The notes below the pieces were generated by a model. That model was not told the origin of the DNA, ran no database searches, and was given only the letters and a program-made list of their open reading frames with translations. The translations under genes and the position numbers were made by a program. Shown here one piece after another: positions 44,058 to 53,377 of a stretch of DNA of 64,000 nt. Origin of the DNA: an uncultured Lachnospiraceae bacterium (GTDB taxonomy: Bacteria > Bacillota > Clostridia > Lachnospirales > Lachnospiraceae); the NCBI GenBank assembly GCA_947631955.1, contig CANRNJ010000009.1:1-64000 (forward strand), read 5' to 3'. The stretch's first letter is position 1; every line of letters starts with the position of its first letter.

Positions 44058-44732
44058 TTAAAATAATGCGGTCAATGCTTCGCCCCTCAGCGTCTTGTCC
44101 GCCGGAAACAGGACGCCGCTCTTCATGACGTACAGCCTGTCGCACAGCGCCAGTTCGCTTTCTTCATGAGTCGCGATAACGACCGTTCCCTGATGCGCCA
44201 GATACGCCTGAAGATATTTCCGTATATCTTCCTTGCAGATCAGATCTAAAGCGGCGCCCGGTTCGTCCATCAGAAGGACCGGCGGCGTGCCCGCCATGGC
44301 GATGCCGATGCTGACCCGTTTCTTCATGCCGCCCGACAGCTTATCGACCCGCTTGCCGATAAAACCGTCTATGCCCAACATGTTCAAAAAGCCGTGTTCC
44401 AACTCCTGCCGGAGCGTCTTCCTGTCCGGATACCAAAGGCGCAGATTATCGTAGACGCTCAGTTCAGGAATCAGCGGGTCCTCCTGCGGAACATATCCGG
44501 TCATTTCCCGGATCACCCTTCGGTCACGGCACATCCTGCCGCCATACTGCACCGTTCCGGACTTCGGCCTGCGCACTCCCGCAAGAACTGACATAAGTGT
44601 CGTTTTCCCGCAGCCGTTGGCGCCGGCGATCCCGATACATTCCCCTCTTTCTGCCGTAAAAGAAACGCCTTTCAGCACCTGCTTCCTTCCGTATGAACTT
44701 GTGATGTCCGACACGATGATCATGTTATCCAT
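44058..44732 (-). CDS. ABC transporter ATP-binding protein
   Basis: This 224-residue ABC ATPase heads the operon. Walker A is GANGCGKTT, the signature is LSGGMKKRVSIG and Walker B is VLLMDEPGAALD, with the H loop in ATHEESE. It most likely energises the two ABC-2 permeases encoded downstream. The RBS is weak (TAAGATGATAAC). A terminator of the butyrate operon lies upstream. Confidence 0.92.
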   Translation of the reverse strand: MDNMIIVSDITSSYGRKQVLKGVSFTAERGECIGIAGANGCGKTTLMSVLAGVRRPKSGTVQYGGRMCRDRRVIREMTGYVPQEDPLIPELSVYDNLRLWYPDRKTLRQELEHGFLNMLGIDGFIGKRVDKLSGGMKKRVSIGIAMAGTPPVLLMDEPGAALDLICKEDIRKYLQAYLAHQGTVVIATHEESELALCDRLYVMKSGVLFPADKTLRGEALTALF

Positions 44733-44763
44733 GTTATCATCTTAACACAGATCAAAATAAAAA

Positions 44764-44795
44764 GAAACGCCAAAGCACGAATCCTTTGGCGTTTC
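44764..44795 (-). terminator. terminator of the butyrate operon
   Basis: GAAACGCCAAAG and its exact complement form a 12-bp stem with an eight-base loop. On the minus strand it is followed by TTTTTATTTT. It lies about 100 bp after the etfA stop. Confidence 0.85.
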
Positions 44796-44896
44796 CGATC
44801 GTTTTCTCCGTTTCGGACACACACGTCCTATTCCGCGGTCTGCCGTCCGCTTATCATGCGGCCCGCTTTCCGCTCATTCTGCGGATCGGCGTCCGC

Positions 44897-45943
44897 TTAT
44901 TTCGCTGCCGCGATCTCCGCCTTGAGGGCCTCTGTCAGCTTGGGAACGATCTTGTTCAGATCGCCTACGACACCGTAATCAGCCACATCAAAGATCGGCG
45001 CATCCGCATCTTTGTTGATAGCAATGATGATATCGGACTCCTCCATACCGGCCACATGCTGGATCGCGCCGGAGATGCCGATTGCAAAATATACGTTGGG
45101 ACGAACGGTCTTGCCGGTCTGTCCGACCTGAAGATCCTTCGGTTTCCAACCGGAGTCCACCACCGCGCGGGAACAGCTTACCGTACCGCCCAACACTTCC
45201 GCCAGATCTTCCAGGATCTTAAAGTTCTCCGGGCTGCCCACGCCGCGGCCGCCGGATACCAGAATCTTGGCGTCCATGATATCCACGGTTTCCGTGACTG
45301 CCTTAACGATGTCAAGGATCTCAACGTATTTGTTGTCCGGAGTAAATCCGGGATTGAACTCTTCCACAACGGCCTTCGCGCCCTTGACCGGAGCGATCTT
45401 CTGCATAACGCCGGGACGCACCGTAGCCATCTGAGGACGGTTGTAAGGACATGCGATCGTTGCGATCGTGTTGCCGCCGAACGCCGGACGCGTCATCAGA
45501 AGCTGATTGTGCAGCTGCTCCTGACCCGGAACCGCCTGAAGCGGGAAATCGCCGATCTCCAGAACGGTACAGTCCGCCGTCAGACCGGTTGCAACTCTTG
45601 CGGATACTCTGGGGCCAAGGTCACGGCCGATCGCCGTAGCGCCCACCAGCATGATCTCCGGTTTGTATTTTTCAATAACGGACGAAAGCGCGTGTGCATA
45701 AGGCTCCGTTCTGTAATCTTTCAGTTCGGGATCATCCACTACGATAACCTTGTCTGCACCGTACTCGGCAAGCTGGTCAGCCAGTCCTTTGACACCGGAA
45801 CCGATCAGCACCGCCGTAACTTCCGTATTCAAATCTTTTGCCAAGTCTTTTGCTTTGCCAAGCAGTTCAAACGCGATACTGCTGATCTCGTTATCTACCT
45901 GTTGAGCAAAGATATATACTCCCTTGTATTCTTCTAAGTTCAT
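44897..45943 (-). CDS. etfA: electron transfer flavoprotein subunit alpha
   Basis: EtfA, 348 residues, binds FAD and forms the bifurcating complex with EtfB and butyryl-CoA dehydrogenase, coupling crotonyl-CoA reduction to ferredoxin reduction. The C-terminal FAD region shows [37 protein letters not shown] and [31 protein letters not shown] precedes the ATG. It is the last gene of the butyrate operon. Confidence 0.96.
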   Translation of the reverse strand: MNLEEYKGVYIFAQQVDNEISSIAFELLGKAKDLAKDLNTEVTAVLIGSGVKGLADQLAEYGADKVIVVDDPELKDYRTEPYAHALSSVIEKYKPEIMLVGATAIGRDLGPRVSARVATGLTADCTVLEIGDFPLQAVPGQEQLHNQLLMTRPAFGGNTIATIACPYNRPQMATVRPGVMQKIAPVKGAKAVVEEFNPGFTPDNKYVEILDIVKAVTETVDIMDAKILVSGGRGVGSPENFKILEDLAEVLGGTVSCSRAVVDSGWKPKDLQVGQTGKTVRPNVYFAIGISGAIQHVAGMEESDIIIAINKDADAPIFDVADYGVVGDLNKIVPKLTEALKAEIAAAK

Positions 45944-45964
45944 GATAATCCTCCAATCTGCTTA

Positions 45965-46747
45965 TTAGATAACATGCTTTACTTTTAATTTGTCAACAAT
46001 GTAGCTTACCGACTCATCAGGATCAAGCGTTACTTTCTCGCCGGCGCCTTTTCTTACCTTATCGGACGCTTTCGCGATCTTGGTAGGAGAACCCTGAAGA
46101 CCAAGATTGGCATCGTCTACGTCTTTCAGATCGGCTCTGCCCCATACGGTGATCTCTTTCTTATAAGCGTCGAAGATACCGCCCGGCGTCATATATCTGG
46201 GCTCGTTCAGTTCGGAAAGAGCCGTGATCAGGCAGGGCATCTTTGCCTTAAGGACATGATATCTGTCTTCAAACTGACGCTCAACAATAACGCTGTCGCC
46301 TTCGATCTTGATGTTCTGTGCATAAGAGATCACAGGAATACCCAGATGCTCGGAGATCTGCGGACCTACCTGAGCCGTATCGCCGTCGATCGCCTGACGG
46401 CCTGTGATGATGATATCATAATCGAGATTTCTGATCGCTCCAGCAAGGGTCGTGGAGGTAGCCCATGTATCCGCACCGCCCAGAACTCTGTCCGTTACCA
46501 GAATACCCTTGTCCGCGCCCATGGCCATCGCCTCACGGAGCACTTCCTCAGCCTTGGGAAGACCCATCGTTACAACCGTTACCTCTGCGCCGTACTGATC
46601 TTTTAACCGAAGCGCAGCTTCCAGACCTGCTTTATCATCCGGGTTCATGATCGTGAGCATTGCGCCTCTGTCGAGAGTTCCGTCGGGATTAAACTTAACG
46701 CCGCCCTTGGTATCAGGAACCTGTTTTATACAAACAACAATCTTCAT
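45965..46747 (-). CDS. etfB: electron transfer flavoprotein subunit beta
   Basis: EtfB, 260 residues, is the partner of EtfA. Signatures include IVVCIKQVPDT at the start, VTMGLPKAEEVLREAMAMG, DRVLGGADTWATS and GRQAIDGDTAQVGPQISEHL. AAGGAGAG precedes the ATG. It lies 21 bp before etfA and 31 bp after bcd. Confidence 0.96.
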   Translation of the reverse strand: MKIVVCIKQVPDTKGGVKFNPDGTLDRGAMLTIMNPDDKAGLEAALRLKDQYGAEVTVVTMGLPKAEEVLREAMAMGADKGILVTDRVLGGADTWATSTTLAGAIRNLDYDIIITGRQAIDGDTAQVGPQISEHLGIPVISYAQNIKIEGDSVIVERQFEDRYHVLKAKMPCLITALSELNEPRYMTPGGIFDAYKKEITVWGRADLKDVDDANLGLQGSPTKIAKASDKVRKGAGEKVTLDPDESVSYIVDKLKVKHVI

Positions 46748-46778
46748 TGTATTTCTCTCCTTATATTCTTATTTTCTA

Positions 46779-47930
46779 TTATTTCAGCATTGCACCGGAG
46801 ATGACCATACGCTGAACTTCACTGGTTCCTTCGTAGATCTCCGTGATCTTCGCGTCGCGCATCATACGCTCAACATCGTACTCTCTGATGTATCCGTAAC
46901 CGCCGTGCAGCTGTACCGCCTTGGTCGTCACTTCCATAGCCGTTTCCGCCGCATACAGTTTCGCCTTAGCGGCTTCCACAGAGTAGACTTTCTGGGTAGC
47001 CTTAGCCATGGCAGCCTTGTATACCAGAAGCTGGGCAGCTTCTACCTTGGTAGCCATATCGGCAAGCTGGAACTGCGTATTCTGGAATCCGCTGATCGAT
47101 TTGCCAAACTGTTTTCTCTCCTTGACATATGCAACCGTTGTTTCCAACGCGCCCTCTGCAAGGCCGAGCGCCTGAGAAGCGATACCGATACGTCCGCCGT
47201 CCAGAGTATGCATAGCGATGTTGAAGCCTTTGCCCTTCTGTCCAAGCAGATTGTCTTTCGGGATGCGGCAGTCCGTAAAGATCAGTTCGTAGGTAGACGA
47301 ACCGCGGATACCCATCTTCTTCTCCTTTGTACCGAACGTGAAGCCGGGAGTTCCTTTCTCAACGATAAATGCGGAAATCTCTTTTGCCATTCTGCCGCGC
47401 TTCTCAACCATGCCGGTGATCGCAAAGATAACGTATACGTCCGCTTCCTTACCGTTTGTGATAAAGCACTTGGAACCGTTCAACACCCACTCGTCGCCGT
47501 CCAGAACCGCCTTGGTCTGCTGACCCTGAGCGTCCGTTCCTGCGCCGGGCTCTGTCAGACCGAACGCACCCAGTTTCTCGCCTTTTGCAAGGGGAACCAG
47601 ATACTTCTGCTTCTGCTCTTCCGTACCGTAGGTCATGATCGGATCGCAGCACAGAGATGTGTGCGCGGATACGATAACGCCTGTTGTGCCGCATACCTTG
47701 GAAAGCTCCTCAACACACATAACATATGTAAGAGGATCGCAGCCCTGTCCGCCGTATTCCTTCGGAACGGGGATCCCAAGAAAACCTAACTTCGCCATCT
47801 TCTCAACCGTTTCTCTGGGGAAGGTTTCTGTTTCGTCTACCTCCTGTGCAAGAGGTTTTACTTCTTTTTCAGCGAACTCTTTAAAAAGAGCTCTCGCCAT
47901 TTCATGTTCTTTGCTTAAAGTAAAATCCAT
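46779..47930 (-). CDS. bcd: butyryl-CoA dehydrogenase (acyl-CoA dehydrogenase family)
   Basis: This 383-residue acyl-CoA dehydrogenase reduces crotonyl-CoA to butyryl-CoA with the Etf proteins. Segments [16 protein letters not shown] and KCFITNG contact FAD. The catalytic Glu lies near [20 protein letters not shown], and [15 protein letters not shown] is characteristic of short-chain enzymes. The ATG at 47930 follows GGAGGAAAAAGAAATC; a frame starting at 47948 simply includes that site. Its position in the operon fixes the assignment. Confidence 0.95.
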   Translation of the reverse strand: MDFTLSKEHEMARALFKEFAEKEVKPLAQEVDETETFPRETVEKMAKLGFLGIPVPKEYGGQGCDPLTYVMCVEELSKVCGTTGVIVSAHTSLCCDPIMTYGTEEQKQKYLVPLAKGEKLGAFGLTEPGAGTDAQGQQTKAVLDGDEWVLNGSKCFITNGKEADVYVIFAITGMVEKRGRMAKEISAFIVEKGTPGFTFGTKEKKMGIRGSSTYELIFTDCRIPKDNLLGQKGKGFNIAMHTLDGGRIGIASQALGLAEGALETTVAYVKERKQFGKSISGFQNTQFQLADMATKVEAAQLLVYKAAMAKATQKVYSVEAAKAKLYAAETAMEVTTKAVQLHGGYGYIREYDVERMMRDAKITEIYEGTSEVQRMVISGAMLK

Positions 47931-47954
47931 GATTTCTTTTTCCTCCATAAAAAT

Positions 47955-48794
47955 TTATTTAGAATAATCGAAAAATCCTGCGCCGGTCTTTCTGCCAAGC
48001 TTCTTCTCCTCAACCATCTTCTTAAGAAGCGGCTGCGGCGCATATTTTGCATCCTTTGTTTCGTTGTAGAGAACTTCCATGATAGCAAGGCAGATGTCCA
48101 GACCGATCAGGTCGCCCAGATGAAGCGGCCCCATGGGATGAGATGCGCCCAGCTGCATCGCTACGTCGATATCTTCTGCGGATGCGGTGCCTGCGTCCAG
48201 AACGCCGATCGCCTCGTTGATCATCGGGATCAAGATCCTGTTTACAACGAAACCGGGAGCTTCCTTGACCTGTACGGGAGTCTTGCCGATCTCCGTCGCA
48301 ATCGCCGTGATCTTGTCAACCATATCCTGAGGAGTGTTCTCGCCTCTGATAACCTCTACCAGTTTCATTCTGTCTGCCGGATTAAAGAAATGCATACCGA
48401 TCATCGGTCTGTCTAAGCCCTCGCCGATCTTGGTGATAGAAAGGGAAGAAGTGTTGGATGCAAACATGCAGTCCTTCTTAACGATACCCATCAACTCCTT
48501 AAAAATGGACTGTTTGATCTCCATTTTCTCCAGAGCGACTTCAACGATCAGGTCGCAGTCCGTACAGATGTTGTTTAAACCTGTCGTGATCTTGCCCATT
48601 ACCTCGTCCGCTTTTTCCTTGGTGATCTTCTCTTTGCCTACCAGGAAATCCATGTTTTTCTGGATCTTCGCCTTGCCGCCTTCCGCGTACTCTTCCTTAA
48701 TATCACACAGACATACTTCATAGCCGTCTGTCATGGCAAATGCCTGTGCAATACCGGAACCCATGGTTCCTGCACCGATAATACCTACTTTCAT
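47955..48794 (-). CDS. hbd: 3-hydroxybutyryl-CoA dehydrogenase
   Basis: This 279-residue NAD(P)-dependent dehydrogenase reduces acetoacetyl-CoA to 3-hydroxybutyryl-CoA. The Rossmann motif is IIGAGTMGSGIAQ. Catalytic residues appear in SNTSSLSIT, GMHFFNPADRMKLVEVI (His) and GFVVNRILIPMINEA (Asn). The end, KLGRKTGAGFFDY, is standard. AAGGAGG precedes the ATG. Confidence 0.97.
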   Translation of the reverse strand: MKVGIIGAGTMGSGIAQAFAMTDGYEVCLCDIKEEYAEGGKAKIQKNMDFLVGKEKITKEKADEVMGKITTGLNNICTDCDLIVEVALEKMEIKQSIFKELMGIVKKDCMFASNTSSLSITKIGEGLDRPMIGMHFFNPADRMKLVEVIRGENTPQDMVDKITAIATEIGKTPVQVKEAPGFVVNRILIPMINEAIGVLDAGTASAEDIDVAMQLGASHPMGPLHLGDLIGLDICLAIMEVLYNETKDAKYAPQPLLKKMVEEKKLGRKTGAGFFDYSK

Positions 48795-48863
48795 CGTAAT
48801 TCCTCCTTATTAAAATTAAAAATGTTCTTGATTTTTACAATGCCGCTTATTTTTTTTAGACGG

Positions 48864-49649
48864 TTACGCGTTTTTGAAAGGTTCCTTCACCTTCTCCTTA
48901 TTCTTATCAAGGAAGAACGCCATGCCGTACTTCTGGTCTTCCGTTTCAAAGCAGTCGCCGAATAGTTTCTCCTCGATCACGATCGCCTGATCCATATCGA
49001 CCTCCAAACCGTCGTTGATCGCCTTCTTGCAGTTGCGCACAGCGATGGGCGCGTTCTTTGCAATGCCCGCAGCCATCTTCTCCGCCGCAGCCATCAGTTC
49101 CGCCTGCGGATATACCGCGTTTACCAGACCGATCCTGAGAGCTTCATCCGCCTTGATGTTTCTGGCCGTATAGATCATCTGTTTCGCCATGCCGGGGCCT
49201 ACCAGTCTTGCCAGACGCTGTGTGCCGCCGAAACCGGGCGTGATGCCCAGACCCACTTCGGGCTGTCCGAATACCGCATTGTCCGAACAGATCCGGATGT
49301 CGCAGCTCATAGAGATCTCGCAGCCGCCGCCTAAAGCGAAACCGTTGACCGCCGCGATAATGGGGATCGGGAAAGTTTCCAGTCTGCGGAACACATCGTT
49401 GCCCTTCTTTCCGAAAGCCTCGCCCTCGGCCTTGGTCAGCGTGCTCATTTCACCGATGTCCGCACCGGCCACAAAAGATTTCTCGCCCGCGCCGGTCAGG
49501 ATCAGGCATCTGATCTCGTTCAGATCCACGCCGTCCAACGTCTTGTCCAACTCTTCCAATACGGTAGAGTTTAAAGCATTAAGTGCCTTTTCACGGTTGA
49601 TCGTAATGATACCAACCTGTCCTTTTACTTCATATAATACAAATTCCAT
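48864..49649 (-). CDS. crt: 3-hydroxybutyryl-CoA dehydratase (crotonase)
   Basis: This crotonase of about 261 residues dehydrates 3-hydroxybutyryl-CoA to crotonyl-CoA. The oxyanion-hole segments FVAGADIGEM and ALGGGCEISMSCDIRI, and the catalytic Glu in FGQPEVGLGITPGFGGTQRL, are intact. The ATG at 49649 follows AGGAG with eight bases between; a GTG at 49655 is less likely. It lies 162 bp downstream of thl with a hairpin in the gap. Confidence 0.96.
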   Translation of the reverse strand: MEFVLYEVKGQVGIITINREKALNALNSTVLEELDKTLDGVDLNEIRCLILTGAGEKSFVAGADIGEMSTLTKAEGEAFGKKGNDVFRRLETFPIPIIAAVNGFALGGGCEISMSCDIRICSDNAVFGQPEVGLGITPGFGGTQRLARLVGPGMAKQMIYTARNIKADEALRIGLVNAVYPQAELMAAAEKMAAGIAKNAPIAVRNCKKAINDGLEVDMDQAIVIEEKLFGDCFETEDQKYGMAFFLDKNKEKVKEPFKNA

Positions 49650-49655
49650 CTTCAC

Positions 49656-49811
49656 TTCTCCTGTTTTCCTGTCAGTTGCTCCCTCAAAGGCCGCGCAGCC
49701 GCTTATCCTCTCAGATACCCTGCCGCAGGCCGCACAGCCGCCTTCCCTGTGTAAACGGGAAAAGGCTTATGAGGATTCTAAGGCAGCATATCCGCTGCCT
49801 TAGACGATTGA
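49656..49811 (-). other. thl-crt intergenic spacer with a hairpin
   Basis: TAAGGCAGC (49779-49787) and GCTGCCTTA (49794-49802) form a perfect nine-bp hairpin just after the thl stop. No T-run follows. The rest holds GCCGCAGCC-like short repeats. It may stabilise the thl transcript end or cause partial termination inside the operon. Confidence 0.5.
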
Positions 49812-50999
49812 TCAGCCTTCATACTTCTCTACGATCGTCGCGCAGCCCATACCGCCGCCGATACACAGCGTTGCCAGTCCCTTCTTGGCATTGCGCCTCT
49901 GCATCTCATGGAGAAGCGTTACCAGAATACGGCATCCCGAAGCGCCTACCGGATGTCCCAGAGCGATCGCGCCGCCGTTTACGTTAAGTACATCATTGCT
50001 GAAGCCCAGATCCTTCTGTACGGCAAGTGACTGTGCCGCAAAAGCTTCGTTCGCCTCGATCAGATCAAAATCATCGATCTTCATGCCGGCCTTAGCCATG
50101 GCTTTCTGTGTCGCGGGTACGGGTCCGACGCCCATGATCGCGGGATCCACGCCGCCCAGAGCGCCTGCGATAAACGTCGCCATCGGTTTTACGCCCAGTT
50201 CCTTCGCTTTCTCTTCGCTCATGACAACGATCGCCGCCGCGCCGTCGTTGATGCCGGACGCATTGGCCGCCGTAACGATACCGTCGGGTTTGAACGCCGG
50301 ACGCAGCTTGGAGATGCTCTCTACGGTAACACCGGCGCGGGGGCCTTCATCCGTATCCACGATAACGGTCTCTTTCTTTTTCTTCACTTCCACGGGAACG
50401 ATCTCGTCCTTGAACTTACCCTCCGCGCGGGCCTTCTCGCATTTCTGCTGGGACCATGCCGCGAACTTGTCCAGATCCTCTCTTGTAAGGCCGTATTTCT
50501 CGGCTACATTTTCCGCCGTGATGCCCATATGATAATTGTTAAAAGCATCCCACAGCGCATCGTTTACCATGGTATCTACCAATGTGGCATTGTTCATACG
50601 GTATCCGTAACGTCCCTGCATCGCCGCATAGGGAGCCATGGACATGTTCTCCATACCGCCTGCAACCACGATGTCAGCGTCACCTGCCTGAATCATCTGC
50701 GCCGCCATATTGACACAGTTCAGTCCCGAACCGCAGACCACGTTTACAGTTACCGCCGGAGTCGTGACCGGCAGGCCTGCCTTGATGGAAGCCTGACGGG
50801 CCACGTTCTGGCCCTGTCCTGCCTGAATTACGCATCCCATATATACATGCTCGACCTGATCGGGCGCTACGCCCGCTCTGCTCAATGCTTCTTTGATAAC
50901 GATCGCTCCAAGCTCTGCTGCCGGAGTCGTGCTTAAGCCTCCGCCCATCGTACCGATAGCCGTACGGCAGGCACCTGCCAAAACAACTTTCTTTGCCAT
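49812..50999 (-). CDS. thl: acetyl-CoA acetyltransferase (thiolase)
   Basis: This biosynthetic thiolase of 395 residues condenses two acetyl-CoA into acetoacetyl-CoA, the first step of butyrate formation. The acylated Cys lies in [12 protein letters not shown] (about residue 88). The second active-site region reads [11 protein letters not shown], and the C-terminal Cys is in CIGGGMGCA. The ATG at 50999 follows GGAGGGAAAAAGG. It is the first gene of the operon, behind a good promoter. Confidence 0.97.
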   Translation of the reverse strand: MAKKVVLAGACRTAIGTMGGGLSTTPAAELGAIVIKEALSRAGVAPDQVEHVYMGCVIQAGQGQNVARQASIKAGLPVTTPAVTVNVVCGSGLNCVNMAAQMIQAGDADIVVAGGMENMSMAPYAAMQGRYGYRMNNATLVDTMVNDALWDAFNNYHMGITAENVAEKYGLTREDLDKFAAWSQQKCEKARAEGKFKDEIVPVEVKKKKETVIVDTDEGPRAGVTVESISKLRPAFKPDGIVTAANASGINDGAAAIVVMSEEKAKELGVKPMATFIAGALGGVDPAIMGVGPVPATQKAMAKAGMKIDDFDLIEANEAFAAQSLAVQKDLGFSNDVLNVNGGAIALGHPVGASGCRILVTLLHEMQRRNAKKGLATLCIGGGMGCATIVEKYEG

Positions 51000-51053
51000 C
51001 CTTTTTCCCTCCATCATGGTATTTTTTAAGATAAATCTTTGAAATCCGAGAGT

Positions 51054-51083
51054 GACAATGATTGTTATTTTTTTGTCATTGTC
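51054..51083 (-). promoter_or_regulatory. inverted repeat in the butyrate operon leader
   Basis: GACAATGA (51054-51061) and TCATTGTC (51076-51083) are exact complements with 14 bases between. They lie just downstream of the expected transcription start. It could be an operator or an RNA hairpin. It does not match the Rex consensus well. Confidence 0.45.
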
Positions 51084-51093
51084 CGCTTTTCCT

Positions 51094-51122
51094 ATTGTAC
51101 CATAGAGGTATCATTTTTGCAA
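51094..51122 (-). promoter_or_regulatory. promoter of the butyrate operon
   Basis: On the minus strand TTGCAA (51117-51122) and TACAAT (51094-51099) are separated by 17 bp. The -35 overlaps the last codons of the upstream M23 peptidase gene. It lies about 95 bp before the thl start. Confidence 0.6.
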
Positions 51123-52175
51123 TGCTTTTTCTGCCTCCGGGTCTGCCATTTCGCGGACGCGTTTCCACTCCTTCGTTCCTTCGACTTTGGCCGCCTCGCT
51201 CCGGTTGCGGTATAGGAATTTCGTCAGCTCGTAGCAGTCCACCCATATCTCATTGCTGCCTTCTTTCTGCGACTCGTCGAAGATCAGCTGAAGGCCCCAG
51301 TGGAGATGTACCGTTTCGATATTGTTGACGTTCTCTGTGGCGCTGTATCCGGTGTGCCCCATGTAGCCGATGACATCCCCGGCCGTGACGACGCTGCCCT
51401 CTTTCAGGCCCTCGGCATAGGGGTAATTCTGCCTCAGATGCGCATAGTAATAATACCTTCTGCCGTCAAAACTGCGGATGCCGATGCGCCAGCCGCCGTA
51501 CTGATTCCACCCCAGAGCCTCCACAACGCCGGATTCGACCGCAACGATGGGCGTGCCGATGATCCCCATCATGTCGTGCCCCAGATGCGGACGGGAATAT
51601 CCGTAGCTTCTGGACGCGCCGAAGTCATCATAGTGGCTGTAATCGAATCCCTTCGCAATCGGCGAAAAAGCCTTAAGCCCATAGTAATGTTTCCATTCAC
51701 CGTTTTCTTTCAGGGAAAACTCGCCGACCATGCCGCCCAGCACCGCGCCGTATGCCTCCCGGTAATAGTCGTAATATTCCATGCCGTCCGTCAGTTCTTC
51801 CATGGTCGTTTCGCCGTCCGCGATCTTCTGCGCCGCCTCGTTGATCTTCCTGACGCTTCCGCTGTCGAATTTACCGCCTGTCCTCGCGCCTGAATAGGCG
51901 AGCAGATCGATCCAGTCGAGGTGTATCGGTTTCCGGTAAGAGTCGATATCCCACTCGTATGCCGCCTCCATCGCCTCGCATGTCACGTTGAATTCCACCC
52001 ATTTTATGTAGCTGCCGTCCGCAGTCACCTCTATCGCTTCTCCCGTCTTTGAACCGCGCGGGGAAAAAGACAGCCGCTTTCCTATCGCCGCACACACCAA
52101 AGCCGCCAGCAGGATAAGTTCGATCCTGACAGCGAGAGCCATCCCTGTTCCGTTCCCATGATTCCGTCTTCCCAT
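51111..52175 (-). CDS. M23-family metallopeptidase (LytM-like)
   Basis: This protein of about 354 residues has an N-terminal membrane anchor (ALAVRIELILLAALVCAAIG) and a C-terminal peptidase domain. Zinc ligands are visible as HLGHD (HxxxD) and VHLHWG (HxH). The central region is a helical linker with DWIDLLAYSGAR. It probably cleaves peptidoglycan cross-bridges at the cell surface; in spore formers such proteins also take part in engulfment or coat steps. The ATG at 52175 follows GGGAGTGTGT. Confidence 0.85.
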   Translation of the reverse strand: MGRRNHGNGTGMALAVRIELILLAALVCAAIGKRLSFSPRGSKTGEAIEVTADGSYIKWVEFNVTCEAMEAAYEWDIDSYRKPIHLDWIDLLAYSGARTGGKFDSGSVRKINEAAQKIADGETTMEELTDGMEYYDYYREAYGAVLGGMVGEFSLKENGEWKHYYGLKAFSPIAKGFDYSHYDDFGASRSYGYSRPHLGHDMMGIIGTPIVAVESGVVEALGWNQYGGWRIGIRSFDGRRYYYYAHLRQNYPYAEGLKEGSVVTAGDVIGYMGHTGYSATENVNNIETVHLHWGLQLIFDESQKEGSNEIWVDCYELTKFLYRNRSEAAKVEGTKEWKRVREMADPEAEKALQK

Positions 52176-52286
52176 ACACACTCCCGCACACTCCGCGTAT
52201 CCGTTTCTTCCGGCTTACCGTGCCGGTTTCCTCCGGTCCCGCACCCGGTATGCCTTACGCCGGAATATATGGTTATGTATATGACA

Positions 52287-52319
52287 AAGACCTGCGGGTT
52301 ATGTCAGCCCGCAGGTCTT
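52287..52319 (-). terminator. terminator of the hibernation factor gene
   Basis: AAGACCTGCGGG and its exact complement form a 12-bp stem with a nine-base loop, 20 bp after the gene's stop on the minus strand. The following bases are TTTGTCAT. Confidence 0.75.
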
Positions 52320-52339
52320 CGGTTTCCTATCGCTGTTAT

Positions 52340-52867
52340 TCAGTTTTCCGGTTCGATCAGGCCGTAAGTATTTCCTTTTCTCTTGTAAACCACGTTGACC
52401 TGATCCGTTTCTGCGTTACAGAATACAAAGAAACTGTGTCCGAGCAGTTCCATCTGCACGCAGGCGTCTTCCGGATACATCGGCTTGATATCAAACTTCT
52501 TGGTACGGATGATCTGGACCTCTTCGTCCTCCATATAATCTTTCTCGACGAATTCCTGCTTGAAAAAGGACGACGCCTGTTTCTTGTCGATCAGTTTATT
52601 CTTGTATTTCTTAAGCTGACGCTCGATGATCTCCTCCACCAGATCGATGGACACATACATATCGCTGCTGACCTGTTCGGAACGAATGATATTACCCTTC
52701 ATCGGGATCGTCACTTCTATCTTCTGCCTGTCTTTCTCAACGCTCAAAGTAACATGTACTTCCGTGTCCTCGGTAAAATACTTTTCCAGCTTGCCGATCT
52801 TATCTTCGACCGCGGACCGCAGGCCGTCCGTAACCTCAATATTTTTCCCCACAATAATAAATTTCAT
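52340..52867 (-). CDS. hpf: ribosome hibernation promoting factor, long form
   Basis: This is a long-form HPF/YvyD protein of about 175 residues that dimerises 70S ribosomes into inactive 100S in stationary phase. The N-terminal domain (about 1-100) binds the 30S decoding site. The C-terminal domain (about 115-175) carries the family's VVRTKKFDIKPM-like segment (here IIRTKKFDIKPMYPEDACVQMELLG in two parts) and FVFCNAETDQVNVVYKRKG. The ATG at 52867 follows GGGATGAGCGAT. Its promoter and terminator are both visible, so it is monocistronic. Confidence 0.94.
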   Translation of the reverse strand: MKFIIVGKNIEVTDGLRSAVEDKIGKLEKYFTEDTEVHVTLSVEKDRQKIEVTIPMKGNIIRSEQVSSDMYVSIDLVEEIIERQLKKYKNKLIDKKQASSFFKQEFVEKDYMEDEEVQIIRTKKFDIKPMYPEDACVQMELLGHSFFVFCNAETDQVNVVYKRKGNTYGLIEPEN

Positions 52868-52926
52868 ATCGCTCATCCCTTTCATTTAATATTTTGAAAG
52901 AATTGCAGATTGCTGAATCTGCGCTT

Positions 52927-52955
52927 ATTGTACCATATTCTCCGTCCTTGCGCAA
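52927..52955 (-). promoter_or_regulatory. hpf promoter
   Basis: On the minus strand TTGCGC (52950-52955) and TACAAT (52927-52932) are spaced by 17 bp, about 60 bp before the start. Confidence 0.5.
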
Positions 52956-53081
52956 CAATCCCGCGGTCTGTCAAGTGATTTTATATGATATATGCCATAA
53001 AAATGCTTTTTCATGACAACTTCACAAAACGTCCGTTCTTTTAGTTTCCATAAAATATGTTATTATTCAGGGCAAAAAAAC

Positions 53082-53153
53082 TGTGGATAACGTGGATAAA
53101 TCGGTGTATAAGTCCATTTTCCGCAAAAACCTGTTCTTCTCCCATGTGGATAA
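53082..53153 (+). promoter_or_regulatory. cluster of DnaA boxes
   Basis: The perfect nine-base DnaA box TGTGGATAA lies at 53082-53090 and 53145-53153. One-mismatch CGTGGATAA follows at 53091-53099 and a two-mismatch form lies at 53103-53111. All face the same way. No dnaA, dnaN or recF gene is nearby, so this is probably a DnaA-binding regulatory or titration site rather than the origin. Confidence 0.6.
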
Positions 53154-53377
53154 CCCGCTTGGCGGCGCTGTGCGGAATAAAGCTGCAAAGTATGATCTAT
53201 CGGATTTCTTGTACAAGATACACAAACAAGCCGGTTGACAAGGACTTTTTTGTATTCGTCTTATTCGTCTTATTGGAACCCCAAACCCGCATTATTATTG
53301 AAACACTTACGCAGATATGATAATATTTAAGAAATTTACAGTTTGAAAAATACCAGACATAAAAGAGGAAAAACATC

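Larger units (their letters stand above)
52868..53377. other. 510-bp AT-rich intergenic region
   Basis: This region holds the hpf promoter, a small hairpin (GCAGATT/AATCTGC) near its start site, and the DnaA-box cluster described separately. TTGACA at 53235-53240 may belong to the glycosyltransferase promoter, but no convincing -10 is spaced correctly. The frames here have no coding character. Confidence 0.6.

Noticed and set aside
51054..51083. Rex (NADH-sensing) operator at the butyrate operon
   Set aside because: The TTGTTA half could match, but the second half does not read TAACAA; the better symmetry is GACAATGA/TCATTGTC.
53082..53153. Chromosomal origin of replication
   Set aside because: There are only four boxes in one direction, no adjacent dnaA, dnaN, recF or rpmH, and no clear AT-rich unwinding trio array; reported only as a DnaA-box cluster.
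53057..53320. Plus-strand 87-codon frame in the hpf-glycosyltransferase spacer
   Set aside because: It has no RBS and a Trp/Cys-rich non-protein-like translation, and it covers the DnaA boxes.
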